Positions 23,320 through 34,777 of a DNA stretch of 64,000 nucleotides are shown in pieces. The notes beneath the pieces are model-generated. The model did no database searches, was not told where the DNA came from, and saw only the letters and a program-made list of their open reading frames with translations. The stretch is from Raphanus sativus (Eukaryota > Streptophyta > Magnoliopsida > Brassicales > Brassicaceae). The translations under genes and the position numbers were made by a program. Positions within the stretch are counted from its first letter, which is position 1. The number at the start of each line of letters is the position of its first letter. The stretch spans positions 30,279,407 to 30,343,406 of the forward strand of contig NC_079515.1 in assembly GCF_000801105.2 (NCBI RefSeq), in the 5' to 3' direction.

Positions 23320-24700
23320 CTCAGTATGGACAAGCTTAGCTGCAGCAAGACCTTTGCTATTGTTGGGAATTCTATAAAAGATTTACTCGTGGTATGATAT
23401 AAAAGTATGGGAGGATTCACGAATTCCGACAACGCCAACAAAACTATCTAGGTCAAAAGTACCGGCAGCTCATTTTTAATAACAGTCAGTGATTTTATTA
23501 AGAAGGATTTAAAAGAATGAGATGCTGCAATGCTTAGAAATTTTGTAGTACCAAAGATATACTGTTGATTAAAATCTTGGCCATAAGTCGATCTTTACAC
23601 CGAAATACTTATTGCTAGAACTTTACCAAAAAGGGGTTGTACACTGTTCAGTCATGATATTGGGTGGCTGGACATCTACTTAAAGATGATGAAAACGCGG
23701 TTTACACAGAACCAAGAATTATGAAGTTCCAAGCCTTTGCTTAGAAGTTAAATGCTCCTCAAAGAAATTATATGGCAATTAATCTCATTGTTGCAAGGAA
23801 TTTGACTCGTCGTATGCGATGTGATAACATCTGTCCTAGATGTAGGGAGCCTGATGAGTCAGTATCTCATGTTATCTTCGAATTTCCACCAGCTATTCAA
23901 GCGTGGGCTTTAGCAGCGACACCATCTCATCTGAATATTTTTCTCGTGTCCAGTATATTCACTAAAATAGATTATCTTTTTTAGCGGAAGAATAGTACTA
24001 AAGGTCTGGGAGTTGACAGAGACTCTTACCCATAGATAATTTGGTATCTCTCGAAAACAAGGAAGGGTAAACTATTCAGAGAGATTGACAGAGATCCGCT
24101 TGAACAGATACAATATGCAGATGGATTGACATGACCCGCTTGAACTGACATGATATGCAGAGGGAGAATGCCAAGCATGGTTCACTGCCAATGAACCGAC
24201 TACTAATGTGAACCAAACACCAGTTCTAACATCTCAAGTCTTATGCATGGAGAACATTTATATGATAGATGGCTCTTTGACCCCTACATTCTTTTACAGT
24301 GGTGGTGGATGATTATGGATGAATAGCAACAGACGACCAAAGCTTATAGGTATGCATAATGTTATTCATAGAGAATCTATTTTGCATACGGATCGGAGTT
24401 GGAAGCACCAAAATGGGCTATGGAAAGAATGTTGCTTTTTCGGACTGTCAACATTTTGGGAAAGTTTACAAAGATTCGATTGCGATTGTAAGGGAACTAC
24501 GGGCCTGGCCGAATTTCTCAATAGAGCTGAAGGAGATACAATAATTGTAGAGAAGATTTCAAAACTTCAGTAATTTTCTATATTCCACGAGAGTAAAAGA
24601 GAACTGCATATCACTTAGCTAGAAACGCTAGAACATTTCATAAGAATCTTTGTTTTATTGGTTGTTCTATTCTGGTTTATTTATCAATACCACCTCAAAG
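23320..24700 (+). mobile_element. Decayed LINE (non-LTR retrotransposon) 3' part
   Basis: Broken frames on the plus strand match the end of a plant L1-type ORF2. They include pieces such as KVWEDSRIPTT, then the zinc-binding reverse-transcriptase tail with CDNICPRCREPDESVSHVIFE (23820-23880) and ALAATPSHLNIF, then an RNase H-like section (IHRESILHTD, about 24364-24393) and ending near CFIGCSIPVYLSIPPQ (about 24644-24700). Many stops and frameshifts are present; there is no intact ORF, poly(A) or clear target duplication. The 70-residue frame at 23772 is therefore a fragment, not a gene. Positions 22821-23319 before it hold nothing I can identify. Confidence 0.8.
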
Positions 24701-25102
24701 TTTGTCACCAATAAAACAATATTTCGCACCGCTTTTACATCAAACTGCAGTTGTACCGAATCACACTCTAATAAAGTTTGAACCGCAGTTGTATCATACC
24801 GCACTTTAATTTTGTACCACTTTTTTACCAAAACCACCGTCACCATTCAGATCCTAAAAGTTAATTGTCAATCATAAAATGATATTTGGTCTTTGATAGT
24901 CTCTCAAATATATTGGAGGGAAAATAATTTTGAAGTTTTTAACTGTATCTCTCTTACTTTAATTTTTATCATATTATTAGCTAGAAACTCTGACGAGAAC
25001 TTGCCGTTTAAGATCATGTTTTAAAGATGAACCATTCACAGTTCCTTAATAATTAAAGAAAAAAAAAGAGAAAAGTAGTAAATTTGCAAAGTCATTTTTA
25101 AA

Positions 25103-25144
25103 GAAAGGTTCTCATACTTTTTTTTCTTGAAAGGTTCTCATACT
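25103..25144 (-). mobile_element. Micro-insertion between perfect 16-bp direct repeats
   Basis: GAAAGGTTCTCATACT occurs at 25103-25118 and 25129-25144, separated only by a T-run plus CTT (10 nt). A target-site duplication around an almost vanished poly(A) tail on the minus strand explains it better than chance. Confidence 0.65.
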
Positions 25145-25701
25145 CTTTTGACATGCGGGCATTTGTGAGTGCTTTAACATTAATTTTAATTGTACAATTT
25201 TGATTACTTGGAATATTATTACTTTTTTGTTTAACTACTTATTTGCAGAGACTAATGGATAAGGGTGCTCTAATTCCTTAATATTGTAAACTCAATATGT
25301 TATCCTTCGAAGATCATTTCATTCCTATATATTTTTGTCAAATTACATTCACATACAAATAATCTAATTATATATTTTTTTATCTCAGTTGGCATTAATG
25401 GCAGCTCTTCATAAAAACATAAATATGAAGATAAAGAATTTTTTTTGTTGGTGGATCGATGACTTCTTTCGTCGATTAATGCCAAGACAATGAGTCGAAA
25501 TGTATACTACTCAGATAGATACAACACGTTGATTTTGTAAGATGCCTTTGGAGTAGTTTGACTAGTGAGGTACAAACATTAATAATTCACATAAAAAGGA
25601 ATAATTTGATTACATAAAGTCAACTAATCTTTTAAAGTAATTATAGTCCTCAATATATACCGAAGTGGTAAAAAAAAATTTCTGTTTCCATGCACTAAAT
25701 C

Positions 25702-26121
25702 TATTGGAGAGAAGATCCCACGTCGGAAATATAAAATGGACATTAGTAATATATAAGGGATTTGAGCTACTCTACTAATTGTCAATTGGTTTTAAGTGGA
25801 ACCCAAGAAACTTATCAAGGTATCAGAGCCGGCCCAATACCCTGACCCATTAATCCGGCCCGGACAGTGACTTGATCAACCCATTAGCTGATAGCCCAGA
25901 GAAGGCTCAGTTCTTCAGGATAGCTAGAAAAGAGCATTATCTCGGAAGGGTATGATGGATTCTGCGAGATTAATGGTTATAAGCATCATTATCTCGAAGG
26001 AGGGTATTGGAGAGACGATACCACATCGGAAATATGAAAGAGACATTAGTAATATATAAGGGACTTGGATTACTCCACTAATTGCCAATTAGTTTTAAGT
26101 GGAACCCCAAAAAACTTATCA
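25702..26121 (+). mobile_element. TRIM retrotransposon (420 bp), TSD AAATC
   Basis: LTRs 25702-25817 and 26005-26121 share GGAGAGA(A/C)GAT(C/A)CCAC and GACATTAGTAATATATAAGG and end ACTTATCA. The tRNA-Met primer site AGGTATCAGAGCC follows the left LTR. The purine tract GAAGGAGGG directly precedes the right LTR. The 5-bp duplication AAATC is exact (25697-25701 and 26122-26126). LTR ends are TA...CA here rather than TG...CA. It lies about 190 bp upstream of the MIR169 copy A hairpin; copy B of the duplication lacks it. Confidence 0.92.
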
Positions 26122-26309
26122 AAATCCATGCATGATAAGACTGTTCTAAACAGATATATCAAATATTAAATAAATTCACACCATGTTTTTTTATTACCGT
26201 ATAAATACATTTGTCACAAGTAAAAGCTTCACCATGACAATATTACAAGAGAAGGATAAGAGATAGAGAGGGAAAACGATGGTGATGAGGTCTCTAAATC
26301 TATCAGAGA

Positions 26310-26430
26310 ATCTTGCATGGGAAAATAGAATATGATATTGAGCCAAAGATGACTTGCTGACTATACCAACAAATCTAAGACTGATAGTGGTGACCAGCAA
26401 GTTGAGTTTGGCTCTATTTCATTTTCTTCT
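26310..26430 (+). ncRNA. miR169 precursor, copy A
   Basis: The 5' arm carries TGAGCCAAAGATGACTTGCTG (26339-26359); the 3' arm carries the partner AGCAAGTTGAGTTTGGCTCTA (26396-26416). The arms pair with the central mismatches typical of MIR169, and pairing continues outward (TAGAATATGATA with TATTTCATTTTC). Against the common miR169d-g sequence, as I recall it, the mature strand has A for G at position 9 and T for C at position 20. miR169 directs cleavage of NF-YA (HAP2) mRNAs, linked to drought, nitrogen and flowering responses. The position between GSTU28 and the RPB12-like gene matches Arabidopsis MIR169d/e. A TRIM inserted just upstream may affect its promoter. Confidence 0.88.
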
Positions 26431-26535
26431 TTTCTATGTCAGACTCCAGATATACAAATCATCATCATTAGAATTATGATTCGAACTTGTAATTATTTTT
26501 CATATGCAAGTATTTGATGAATGCTAAAGCATTTG

Positions 26536-26582
26536 CTCAGGTAATTCTCTTTTTTTTTTTGAACACACTCAGGTAATTCTCT
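26536..26582 (-). mobile_element. Micro-insertion between perfect 15-bp direct repeats
   Basis: CTCAGGTAATTCTCT occurs at 26536-26550 and 26568-26582. Between them are about ten T and GAACACA. Read on the minus strand this is TGTGTTC plus poly(A), like the 3' end of a SINE or LINE reduced to a few bases. Confidence 0.7.
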
Positions 26583-27608
26583 TATTTCAGCTTTTCTTAC
26601 TTGTATGCAACTATCATTCCATGAGATAAATTATATATGTTTCGAATGGTTTGGAGGTTGGAGTAAACACTTAAAATCTGAGCGTTAAATATGAAAGTTT
26701 TATTGGGATATCCGCAAAGCCAGCATGTTACAGTGTATTTGATAAGAACATAATTTCGGTTGAAAGTGTAGGTGAAATTTTTTAAATTGAAATTGGACTT
26801 GGCAAATAAACATAAAAGATAAAAGAAATTATTATATATTATATCTGAATCATGCTAAAGACTGCATATATATCCTTTGAATATGGATCAAAGCCAAGTT
26901 ATAGTTCATTACAAAAGAGTTTAGTCGTCGAAAGACGTATGAGAGATGTTCTCGAATTTTAATTTGTAGAAAGTTGTTGATATGATTGTAGATGATTTAT
27001 AAACTTGAGGAGTCTCCTTATTTATATAAATTTCAAGGGGTGTATTTTTCTAAACTTTGCTTTTTGTTTTTAGATAATTTGTATTTTATCACCGTTTTTT
27101 TTGTTGAATTCATTTTTCTTGTTGATTTTCTATTATTTGTGGATTTCCATCTAATAGATTGGCTGATTTGAGTTTAGAAAAGGTTCTGAAAAATGGACAT
27201 ACCCATCTCTAAGACATCCCAATATAACATAGTAGTTTAGTGATATTAATAATTTAACAAAAAAACATGTATAAGTACACTAGTAATGTGCTTTTTTGAC
27301 CGCACAATGAGTCTCCATATAATATATTCTCAACTGAAAGGACAATATCGAAATTTCTATATGTTCCATTTTGTTAAATATAAGTATGATAAGTGGAACT
27401 TTAAATTTTTGTTGGAGGATCGATGACTTCTTTTTTGTCGATCAACCACAAGACTACAAGTCGAAATGTCCAATCCTCAGATAGGTACGATACGTTGATT
27501 TTGATGCCTTTAGAATTTGTAGTGTGACTAATGAAGGTACAAATATTAATTTATTCATACAAAAATGGAATAAGAATTTGATAATAGGGTCAACCGATCT
27601 TCTTAAAT

Positions 27609-27646
27609 AGTTATATTCTTCTTGATCAAAAAAAAGTTATATTCTT
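27609..27646 (+). mobile_element. Micro-insertion CTTGATC plus A-run with 12-bp direct repeats
   Basis: AGTTATATTCTT is present at 27609-27620 and 27635-27646, separated by CTTGATCAAAAAAA (14 nt). Duplication copy A has a single, uninterrupted version of this site near 25640-25655 (AATTATAGTCCTCAATAT), so the insertion arose after the duplication. Confidence 0.7.
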
Positions 27647-27929
27647 CAATATACGGTTGTTTTTTTGTTTTTGCTTAAAATCATATACGGTTGTTGTCAA
27701 AGGGCCTTCTTCCTTTTTTGTGCATGCACTAAAAGTCAACCATGTGTCTGTAAATGTTCTAAAAGGAATAACTACTAAACATGAAATTATTCACACAATC
27801 CTCACTGCATATATGTCTATAAATACCTTCATCATGAGTCAGAGCATTACCATGACAAGATCACACAGTCTAAGGAAAAGAGGTAGAGAGAAAATGACGA
27901 CGATGATGAGCGTTTCTCTTTGTATCAGA

Positions 27930-28050
27930 GTCTTGCATGGAAAAATAGAGAATGATATTGAGCCAAAGATGACTTGCCGAATTTACCAACAAATCTAAAA
28001 CTGATAGTGGTCATTGGCAAGTTGACTTTGGCTCTGTTTCATTCTCTTCT
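27930..28050 (+). ncRNA. miR169 precursor, copy B
   Basis: Mature-strand candidate TGAGCCAAAGATGACTTGCCG (27959-27979) on the 5' arm and GGCAAGTTGACTTTGGCTCTG (28016-28036) on the 3' arm, with a loop of about 35 nt. Only position 9 (A for G) differs from the standard miR169d-g sequence as I recall it, and I recall the same variant in a Brassica napus miR169 entry. Copy B keeps the canonical 3' end CCG that copy A has changed. Outer pairing (GAATGATAT with TGTTTCATTC) is intact. No transposon lies between it and its upstream duplicated DNA, so it is the better candidate for the conserved functional gene. Confidence 0.92.
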
Positions 28051-28371
28051 TTTCGATGTCAGACTCCAGATATCTATCTAGATATTAGCATCATCATATC
28101 ATCATCTTTGGATTGCGTATTTAGTGAAAGTTAATATGTTTACTTCCCCTTCTCTTGCATTTATCCAGTTTGAGATTTTGTTACCAAAATAAAATTAGTT
28201 TTCGGTTATGTTGGTTAATGCAAAACTGAAAAAAAGTCTTAACAAATGTGATTCACTTTGGCATTTGTTTGATATAATATATTTACTAGAACACTAATGT
28301 GGTGGTTTCACTTCATGTCACTCTCTTGGATCTCTTCCTATAGAGAATTCAGCAAATTTGGAGCAATGCAC

Positions 28372-28938
28372 TAGCCATGGACATTCGAGTTGTTTAAGCT
28401 CGATTCTTTGGTTTTAGAGATTTAGAATCTATTCAGATATTTAGTAAACTTAGTTTGGTTTCGATTCAATTATTTTGGTTTTGGTTTTGGTTCGGTTCAG
28501 ATAATAAAATTAGAAACATGTTAATATCCATAGTAATTTTGGATCCCGTTCGGTTTCAATTCTTCCGTTTAATTTTGGTTGAAAAGTATAAAAAATGATT
28601 TTTAGATTAAATATCAATTTCAGATTTTTAAATAAAAAATTAGAATATTTCAGGTAAAATATTTTCGAAATTTTAGATATTTCAGCTTTTCAGATATTTT
28701 AGATATAGACATAATATTTTTTAAACTACTTAATTATTTTAAAAATAAAATATTTTTAAAATTTATAAGTATATGAACTATAATTTAGAAATTCAGATAC
28801 CAATTCGAATCTCAGTGCGGATTTGTGGTATCAGTTTTTTTGTTTTAGAGATACAAGATCAGAAGATCTGCTCGTTCGAGAAGATCTAAACCCGAACCTA
28901 ACTTAGTTTTTAGTTCCTGATAAATATGTGCAGGCCTA
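28372..28938. mobile_element. hAT-like non-autonomous element relic
   Basis: Begins TAGCCATGGACATTCG and ends GCAGGCCTA, like the other TAGGC(C)TGG elements here, with an interior rich in TTTGGTTTCGGTTC and AT. The flanking octamers (CAATGCAC / AATGACAG) no longer match, so the call rests on ends and interior. Confidence 0.5.
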
Positions 28939-29330
28939 AATGACAGTGATAATGTATGATTCTGAAACTGCCTTTTCAGCCAGCAGAAGCTGGGTTTACG
29001 GCAAAGAGCACAATGAAACAAAGGCAGGAAGAAAGCTAAAGAATGAGATATATACAGTATATTGCTTGTTGAAAACGCATGTGTGATTTTCCATCAAGAG
29101 ATATAGCCAATAATGGATTCTACTAATGTGAATCCGTTAGCCTAACATTTCTTTTTTACCAAAAAGGCAAAGAGATTATTACAAAGGCACGCTCAGTTGT
29201 AATCAAACCACACCAAAACAAGCCACTTAGCAAAAATAACGACAGACTTTCTAGTCAAGGTTATATTAGAAACATAGGCAGGAAAGAGTCATCTTAACAG
29301 ACTTGCAATCATCTTTTGGGATTGTGGTTC

Positions 29331-30008
29331 TCAGCGAGCTTCGTATTGAACAACTGCAAGAGAATCAACAACGACATAAGTAGTCAGAAAGTTGATAGAT
29401 TAGCACTGCAAACAAACAAAAAAAAAGGAGTAGACTATACCCAAACTTATTTACCCGAACCTAATCAAAAATCATGTCATATCAGTGTGATAAGACTCAA
29501 TAAGAACAAGACCAAAAAGAGAGTCGTCAAGGAAACCTAAAACCAGAGGAGGAATAAGGATTAGTATTTTATATTAACAACGTTCACCTCTACGGGTACG
29601 CTTCTTGTAGAGAATACGGTAGCCACACTCTCTGCATTGGATCACATCCCCAGACTTCAAAGTGTTCTCCTGTCCACAGTCTTCAAAACCAAAACCATAC
29701 AAAAAAAGAAGCTTAGCAAAGTAAAGATAAAAGGGCAATCTATCAGAGATATCTTCATATTGGTTTGATTGTATAATGTATGAGGCTGTTTGGGAGAAGC
29801 AGAAAAACAGGAAAGCAGAGCTCCTCCTCAAATGACATTAAGATCAAAACAATATTGAAAATACCAGATTGATCTATGCCTCCTAACTAAACCAATTATG
29901 AAATCTTTAGGGTTCTCAAAAGAGGCATCTTTTACAGAGATGAAGAAGAAGATGGGGTCTGAGCTTACCGCCGCAGACGTAAGTAACTGGTTCGGGCTGT
30001 TGATCCAT
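29331..30008 (-). CDS. RPB12/RPC10-like shared RNA polymerase subunit (51 aa)
   Basis: Three exons: 30008-29969, 29680-29588 and 29353-29331 (40+93+23 bp). Junctions GGCG|GTAAGC...GAAG|AC and AGAG|GTGAAC...GCAG|TT restore the family sequence [30 protein letters not shown] and VVQYEAR. The 51-residue length equals that of plant NRPB12. Zinc ligands are two CX2C pairs: Cys12/Cys15 and Cys29/Cys32. The protein is the small zinc-binding subunit common to nuclear RNA polymerases, near the Rpb2/Rpb3 side of the core. The 23-bp last exon is easy to miss; without it the frame would end GERC. Site II and telo-box motifs lie upstream (30125-30290). Synteny fits At1g53690. It appears intact. Confidence 0.95.
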
Positions 30009-30124
30009 TGCTATCGACTCGAGTCTGATTAATTCAACACATAAACTGAACTTGAGTCATTGAATCTTTTGCGTGTCTGAACGTAGACAGAAAAAAGGGT
30101 TGATTGCATACTTACCGAACAAAG

Positions 30125-30290
30125 CTAGGGTTTAGGCTGAACTACAAACACGAGCTAAGAGGCGAGTAATAAGTGAAGGGAGAGAGATGTATATCATGGC
30201 GTGTCTGCTGCTTTGATCGTTGACCGACCCATCAGCTGTGGGCTTACTAACGCAAATAATTATTATATGGGCTTCTAATTAAAGCCCATT
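30125..30290 (-). promoter_or_regulatory. telo-box and site II motifs of the RPB12-like gene
   Basis: On the minus strand AAACCCTAG (30125-30133) lies about 120 bp before the start codon. TGGGCT-type site II words lie farther upstream: 30239-30244, 30268-30273 and 30283-30288 (counted on both strands). This combination is common in plant genes for ribosomal, polymerase and proteasome components. Inference from motif presence only. Confidence 0.55.
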
Positions 30291-31153
30291 CAAGGCATCA
30301 CAATACTAGCCATGTGCAGTATCAACTGAACTTTATGTCTTCCAAATATTTATACATCTCCTTTTTTTGTGTGTGTACATGATTCATATCCGGTGTAGTA
30401 GATCTAGTGCTTTAACATAATTTTTGCATGTTTATCTTCTTTATCTTTTTTCACTTATATTTAGGATAGTGTGATTAATGAGACTGGTCGATTTGTAATT
30501 AGATAAAGAGTATAAAAAATATAATGCAGTTTTTAAAATCCATAAGTATACATCGCCAAATTCAAAAGCAAAATTAACCAAATATAATACAGAATCACAT
30601 GATCAAATATAAGAAAGAAACTTGAAAGGAAGAAAAGATAAGATGAAACATGACGAAGTGTTTTATTTGGTGATAAGAACTTGCTCCAGCCCTTAAATTA
30701 GGCATCATTTTGGATATTCGTTCAAATTTGTATATTTTTTCTTAGATTGCCCAGGTTTTCTGGTGCAGCCACCTATATCCACCTATATCCACCGGAGTTT
30801 ATCTATGTTTAGATCAGGTTCTGTTAATAAATATTTTGGGTCTAGTATACTTTATCTCCGGTTAATTAGACCAAAAACCTGAAACAATATGAAAATTAGA
30901 AAAATACCTAAAACAGTATAAATAGAGGAGGTCAAATACTCTAATATCTAAGGGTGAATGTGTATATTACTAATTATGGAATATTGTTTAGGTAGGAGAT
31001 GCAAATTCTCTTTATCTTTGTATAAGATCTATTTTGGATCTGAATATAATTTAACTTTGGTCAATAATACTTTGATTCAGTATTATTTTATAACTACGTC
31101 TAGAACTTATTTTGTTATTCGATTATTACTTTGGGTTTAAGTCAGTAGCAGAG
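30291..31153. other. Intergenic DNA, no gene seen
   Basis: Only a short direct repeat ACCTATATCC (30770-30790) and AT-rich DNA. The 60-codon frame at 30958 has no coding signature. Confidence 0.45.
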
Positions 31154-31620
31154 CAAGCTCGACTTTTTTAGTTTATCAAAAGTCATATCTAAGTGAAAAC
31201 TGAAAACACAAATGCTAAAGTTCGATTAAAAAAAAGTTGTATAAGTATACTGATGAATTAAATATTTTGCTGAATGTATAATTTTTTTTGTTTAGGTGAA
31301 GCAGATATTTTGTTGAATAATATATATAATTTTTTTTTTGATCAAGAATAATATATATAATAAGATGTGAAAATATCTCTAGCTTTCGATTTTGTCGAAC
31401 TCAAGCTCGACTTTTTTAGTTTATCAAAAGTCATATTTAAGTGAAAACTGAAAACACAAATGCTAAAGTTCGATTAAAACAAAATTGTACAAGTATACTG
31501 ATGAATTAAATATTTTGTTGAATGTATAATTTTTTTTGTTTTGGTGAAGCAGATATTTTGTAGAATAATATATATAATAAGATGTGAAAATATCTCTAGC
31601 TTTCGATTTTGTCGAACTCA
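31154..31620 (+). repeat. Tandem duplication of about 220 bp
   Basis: Copy 1 (31154-31401) and copy 2 (31402-31620) both start CAAGCTCGACTTTTTTAG and end TTTTGTCGAACTCA and are more than 95% alike by eye. Copy 1 is about 30 bp longer because of one insertion with its target duplication (see next entry). Confidence 0.9.
31315..31360 (-). mobile_element. Micro-insertion in tandem copy 1, empty site in copy 2
   Basis: GAATAATATATATAA occurs twice (ending about 31329 and 31360) around a T-run plus GATCAAG (15-16 nt). Copy 2 of the tandem duplication has the site once (AGAATAATATATATAATAAG, about 31562-31581). This gives direct evidence of an insertion with a 14-15 bp target duplication. The left boundary is accurate to about 1-2 bases. 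Confidence 0.8.
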
Positions 31621-34600
31621 ATATAATGGGCCACCATGCGACACTACAAATAACAGGAAACAAGTGTATTGATTTCCACAGAAGCAATGGCTGCTGAGAA
31701 TTTTTGTTTTTATAATGTTTGAGAAATGTTCATAATCATTGAAGAAAAAAATAGTGAAGTTCAATGTATCTATCTATCTGATTCCCATATGATATGTTTT
31801 GTTTTATAATATAATTATAAGCTTTTTTGGTGGGTACCAATGTGATGTTAGGAGCTTCTTGTTATGTTTTGATTATAATGAACATTGGACTGACCCCAAA
31901 ATTGTGGGGGTTAAGCATAGGATGTCACCGATTAAAATATTTTAGTCAGATTACTAATGAGTTTAATTATGACAATATGCATCGCATCTCCAAAGAGAAT
32001 AACTAAGAAAAAAACGTGACGTCCAGAAAACTAGGCATACAACATATGCAGTTTGTATCACTGATACTAATCTTATTATGCTTTGAAATAAAATTGACAA
32101 AACAACACAAAACACAACTGATTTTTTATAAAAACAACGCCTCACAGAAAACTGGCATGCATAAGTAACACAGAAATTATAGTCACATCATTTTTTATTC
32201 GTCATCACTATATAGAATATATTACCAAAATAATCATCATCACGAACATCATCTATAACGATCTTCAATATTTTATATGTTTTGTTATTACTATAATCTG
32301 AATCACCAAAAGAAGTAAAATATCTTGTCATATTCGGTGATTAGTGTATTTATTCAGTACAACAATGTAAAAATGATCGTGGAAAAGTTGAAGAAGGATT
32401 AGTGTATTTATCCTAATTGTTGGAGAAGGATTACATTCCTCAACAAAGTCCATCAAATACAAAGCTTATCCTAGTTTAAACAGGTAAATCAAAAATGACT
32501 CGGTCCAGCCAATTAGATCAGTGCGAAATGAGGGTTTAGGAGAACCGAATATAAAGAGAAAAGAGAGCACAAAAAGTGATATTCAAAAACAAAACAAGAC
32601 ACGAGTGGTTAGAACTAGGATTTACCATCATTGATTCTTTGTTCATGCTGAAAACCTTGTCATTTTTTTCTTGCTCGTCGATCAAAATCTTGGGTAACTC
32701 ATAACATGATTGATCAATAAAACATTTTTCAAATAATCCATCATCGTGTTTGCATAATCTTTGCACTCACCAAGCACAGATTTAACAGTAGTCCATGGTG
32801 TCAACTTACACACATGACCTCATGACAATCGCTTATCTCGATATGACATAATAGTTTCTTAATTTCTTCACTTATGGTCAGGTTTTTATTGTTATAATTA
32901 GAGCTTATTATCATGTACGCCATCTGTTTCACAAAAGTATCGTTTTGATGCAAAGCGTAGTTATTTAAAATTTCAATCTAATTTATAGTTACATTCAACT
33001 TAATATTAACTGCATAATACATTAATCTTATAAACAATTTATTTATCTCAAATATTATTGGTTAAAAATGTGTAACTAATAAAAATATAAACTCTGATTG
33101 GTAATTTTGAGGAATGACGAAATAACATTTTAAACGTCATTCTGCAAGTATTTTACTAATCAACAAAAATTGCTTAATATACAAAAATACTCAAAACGCA
33201 ATTTTTTGTTTTCGCTGATAAAATATAAATAGATAAAAATCATTAAGTGAAAAATTAAATTTAGTAGATTATTTACAAATCAACATTTTCATATTATTAA
33301 ATTATACGATAATATCATTTAAAATTTTAAATAAATAGCAATTATTTTATTTATAATAAATAGTTATGTTGTACATAAAATTATAATATAATTTGTTTTA
33401 TAATATTATAAGATATCAATCTAATATTAAAATTTATTGAAAATAAGCTAAATATTTATAGTTAGAAGTAAAGTATTTTTGATAAATTTTAGATTTTTGT
33501 TATAAAAATACTTATTTTTAATAAGAAGTAAAGTATTTTCTGATAAATTTGAGTTATTTTCACATTTTGATAATTAGTTTAATTATTGATATTTTTTTCT
33601 TTTAATAATAATGTAAATATATGTGTATAATATTTTAAATAATTTAACACTTATTCAGCCTTTCACAAATTTGAAAATTTTTAGAGTTTAATTGTTTTTC
33701 TGCATGCATAAGTTTTTCTGCAGCTACATAGGAATAACAACTATTTTCCACGATTAAATGTTTTTTTTAATGTGTAAAAAGTGTTAAGTGATATTTTTTT
33801 TATGAAACAAAAGTAGTAGTGTTTATGTCTCTCATTAGGGGTGAAAAAGGGTACTAACAATTTTGGATTATATTTATAGTTCTTTTAAATATATATACTT
33901 TTTTATAAATTTAAACTTCCTATTAAATTCTATGTTAGTTTTAAAAAATTTCAGGAAACCATTTCGGATCTTTTAGACGATATTATCTTTCTTCAGTTTA
34001 TATAATACTTTTATCTGATATTTTAATTATATTCTGTTTTTTCTTACTATTCTATATCTATATAGATAATTACATATAGTTTTTTCGGTGGTCCGTTTTT
34101 TTATTTTTGGTGCATATTCAACATTTGCATGTATACAACACAGTAACACAAAAATGCAGGGAAAAGATTTATCGAGAGTGCGCGCAAGATGGTGAAGAAC
34201 GAAGGTGGAGAGATTCATTATATATACTCATTAGACAATCTACCCATTTAACAGATTGGACATGAAAGCTAAAATAGTCTGCGTCTAATCCAGAAGATAC
34301 AATTCAACAAATGGACATTTCCTGGTTATTCCAACAAGAGAGGACGTCAAAGTAGCTGTGATTCTAACTTTATTAGCGGCTAAGTTGTTACTTTCTTGTT
34401 CAAGAAATAAATTGGGTAATCAAATAGCTCTATCCGTTGATAATTCCTATAATATGAAATCACAATAATATAATGTCAATAATATAATTCGAATTAGATA
34501 TATTGGACTCGCATGGTTCTATAGTTCTTTAATACAGACATACCTAATTCTCTTAGAGACTTGTTTAAAGGTATAGATGAGAAGGTTTTTCTCTTTCTGT

Positions 34601-34726
34601 TAGTGGTAGTTGCGACACAATGCAACTACACATCACATGAAAGGTCATATTCATTCAATCTTCAAATAATTCTTGAACCTAATGAACCCAGGTTGGATTC
34701 TGTGCCTCCTTTCGATTATAATAATA
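31621..34726. other. AT-rich intergenic DNA, no gene seen
   Basis: About 3.1 kb with no supportable gene. A sequence at about 32920-33190 (CATCTGTTTCACAAAAGTATCG and following, with AATATTATTGGTTAAAAATG) resembles the Stowaway-like elements at 8391 and 43321 but its ends are eroded. 33200-34000 is nearly pure A/T. Confidence 0.45.
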
Positions 34727-34777
34727 TTAATGTTGTTACTTGTTTTTTTTTTTGAAACTTTAATGTTGTTACTTGTT
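34727..34777 (-). mobile_element. Micro-insertion (T-run plus GAAACT) between 18-bp repeats
   Basis: TTAATGTTGTTACTTGTT occurs at 34727-34744 and 34760-34777, separated only by T residues and GAAACT (15 nt). The same 15-16 bp word recurs at 35287-35302 as the far target duplication of the larger retroposon, so this short target was used twice. Confidence 0.7.

Larger units (their letters stand above)
25425..26475 (+). repeat. Direct duplication, copy A (carries MIR169 copy A)
   Basis: Matches 27378-28105 along its whole length outside the TRIM insert. Shared blocks include GGATCGATGACTTCTTT, GAGTCGAAATGT/AAGTCGAAATGT, the miR169 hairpin, and TGTCAGACTCCAGATAT after it. The divergence, with many substitutions and small indels, indicates an old tandem duplication of a miRNA gene plus about 0.5-0.7 kb of upstream DNA. 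Confidence 0.85.
27378..28105 (+). repeat. Direct duplication, copy B (carries MIR169 copy B)
   Basis: Second copy of the 25425-26475 unit. It lacks the TRIM, so it shows the uninterrupted arrangement, and it has its own small A-tailed insertion at 27609-27646. Positions 26583-27377 between the copies hold AT-rich DNA without a recognisable feature. Confidence 0.85.

Noticed and set aside
23772..23984. Zinc-finger protein gene (CPRC motif)
   Set aside because: The motif is the RT-associated zinc-binding tail of a LINE, flanked by other broken LINE segments.
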